Translations under genes and position numbers: made by a program | Notes under the pieces: model-generated | What the model saw: only the letters and a program-made list of their open reading frames with translations | Told to the model about the DNA's origin: nothing | The model's database searches: none | Shown: positions 24,461 through 24,620 of the stretch, one piece after another | Position numbering within the stretch: the first letter of the stretch is position 1 | Layout: each line of letters opens with the position of its first letter | From: Campylobacter sp. | GTDB lineage: Bacteria; Campylobacterota; Campylobacteria; Campylobacterales; Campylobacteraceae | Direction of reading: 5' to 3' | Assembly (NCBI GenBank): GCA_024680445.1 | Contig: JAILCJ010000074.1 | Span: 1-24,620, forward strand | DNA length: 24,620 bases

Positions 24461-24620
24461 AAATTTGATTTTAAATTCATCAAATTTGATTATATTTTTG
24501 CTACTCTGTGGATTTTTTGTTTTATCAAATTTGGTTTAGTGAATTATCAAATTTGGTTCAAATTTACTTTGAAAAGCTAACAAATTTGATGTTTTAAATT
24601 TGGTTTTGTAATTATCAAAT
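24461..24620. repeat. Cluster of AAATTT-centred repeats at about 11-bp multiples
   Basis: The last 160 bases are non-coding and hold AAATTT cores at 24461, 24482, 24527, 24549, 24560, 24582, 24596, with one more (24617) cut by the window end. Intervals are 21, 45, 22, 11, 22, 14 and 21. Cores lie in TCAAATTTGAT or TCAAATTTGGT contexts; 24479-24490 is an exact ATCAAATTTGAT (copy 6). Phased A-tracts of this kind bend DNA. The 310 bases from 24311 to the end contain no gene. Confidence 0.6.

Noticed and set aside
24461..24620. CRISPR array
   Set aside because: Repeat cores are only 6-12 bases, spacing is 11-45 bases, and there are no unique spacers of constant length or cas genes.

Overview
The window looks like chromosomal DNA of a Campylobacter species outside the C. 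jejuni/C. coli group. It is AT-rich, its genes overlap by 1-14 bases, and the protein families are typical of Campylobacterota: FlgS, a MutS2 with a murC neighbour, and ileS-gatA-guaB. From memory, the murC/mutS2 block and the ileS-gatA-guaB-xseB-nitrilase block match C. jejuni loci Cj1052c-Cj1062. Here they are rearranged, with metX set between guaB and xseB. No rRNA, tRNA, insertion sequence, prophage or CRISPR array was seen.

Layout. Positions 190-5510 (+) hold a DUF234/PD-(D/E)XK-type protein whose 5' end has no usable start codon, the flagellar sensor kinase flgS, an AAC(3)-fold N-acetyltransferase, a HIT protein with an altered triad, a one-domain orphan sensor protein, and a gtrB-gtrA pair. 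gtrB is frameshifted at a T6 tract. Positions 5620-8926 (-) hold a small outer-membrane beta-barrel gene and a four-gene operon: a tiny His/Arg/Pro-rich exported protein, a helical exported protein, a response regulator and a histidine kinase. Positions 8927-10834 (-) encode a membrane c-di-GMP enzyme with a decayed GGDEF and an apparently intact EAL domain. Positions 10872-15025 (-) are the overlapping chain murC, two hypothetical genes and mutS2. A CinA-like gene (15297-16403, -) diverges from the long + run ileS, a 38-residue membrane protein, gatA, guaB, metX, xseB and a nitrilase-superfamily protein (16515-24310).

Most intact genes are housekeeping: cell wall precursor (murC), recombination and repair (mutS2, xseB), tRNA charging (ileS, gatA), GMP and methionine synthesis (guaB, metX), NAD salvage (cinA). 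Three things stand out. First, the exported-proteins-plus-two-component operon resembles envelope or metal stress modules such as CpxP/CpxRA or ZraP/ZraSR, but carries a histidine-rich mini-protein I do not recognise. Second, the perfect 12-bp palindrome ATCAAATTTGAT occurs six times, five of them between genes, and degenerate copies at about 11-bp multiples crowd the right end. Third, several proteins have lost family-defining residues: the nitrilase Cys and Lys, the GGDEF signature, and the first His of the HIT triad.
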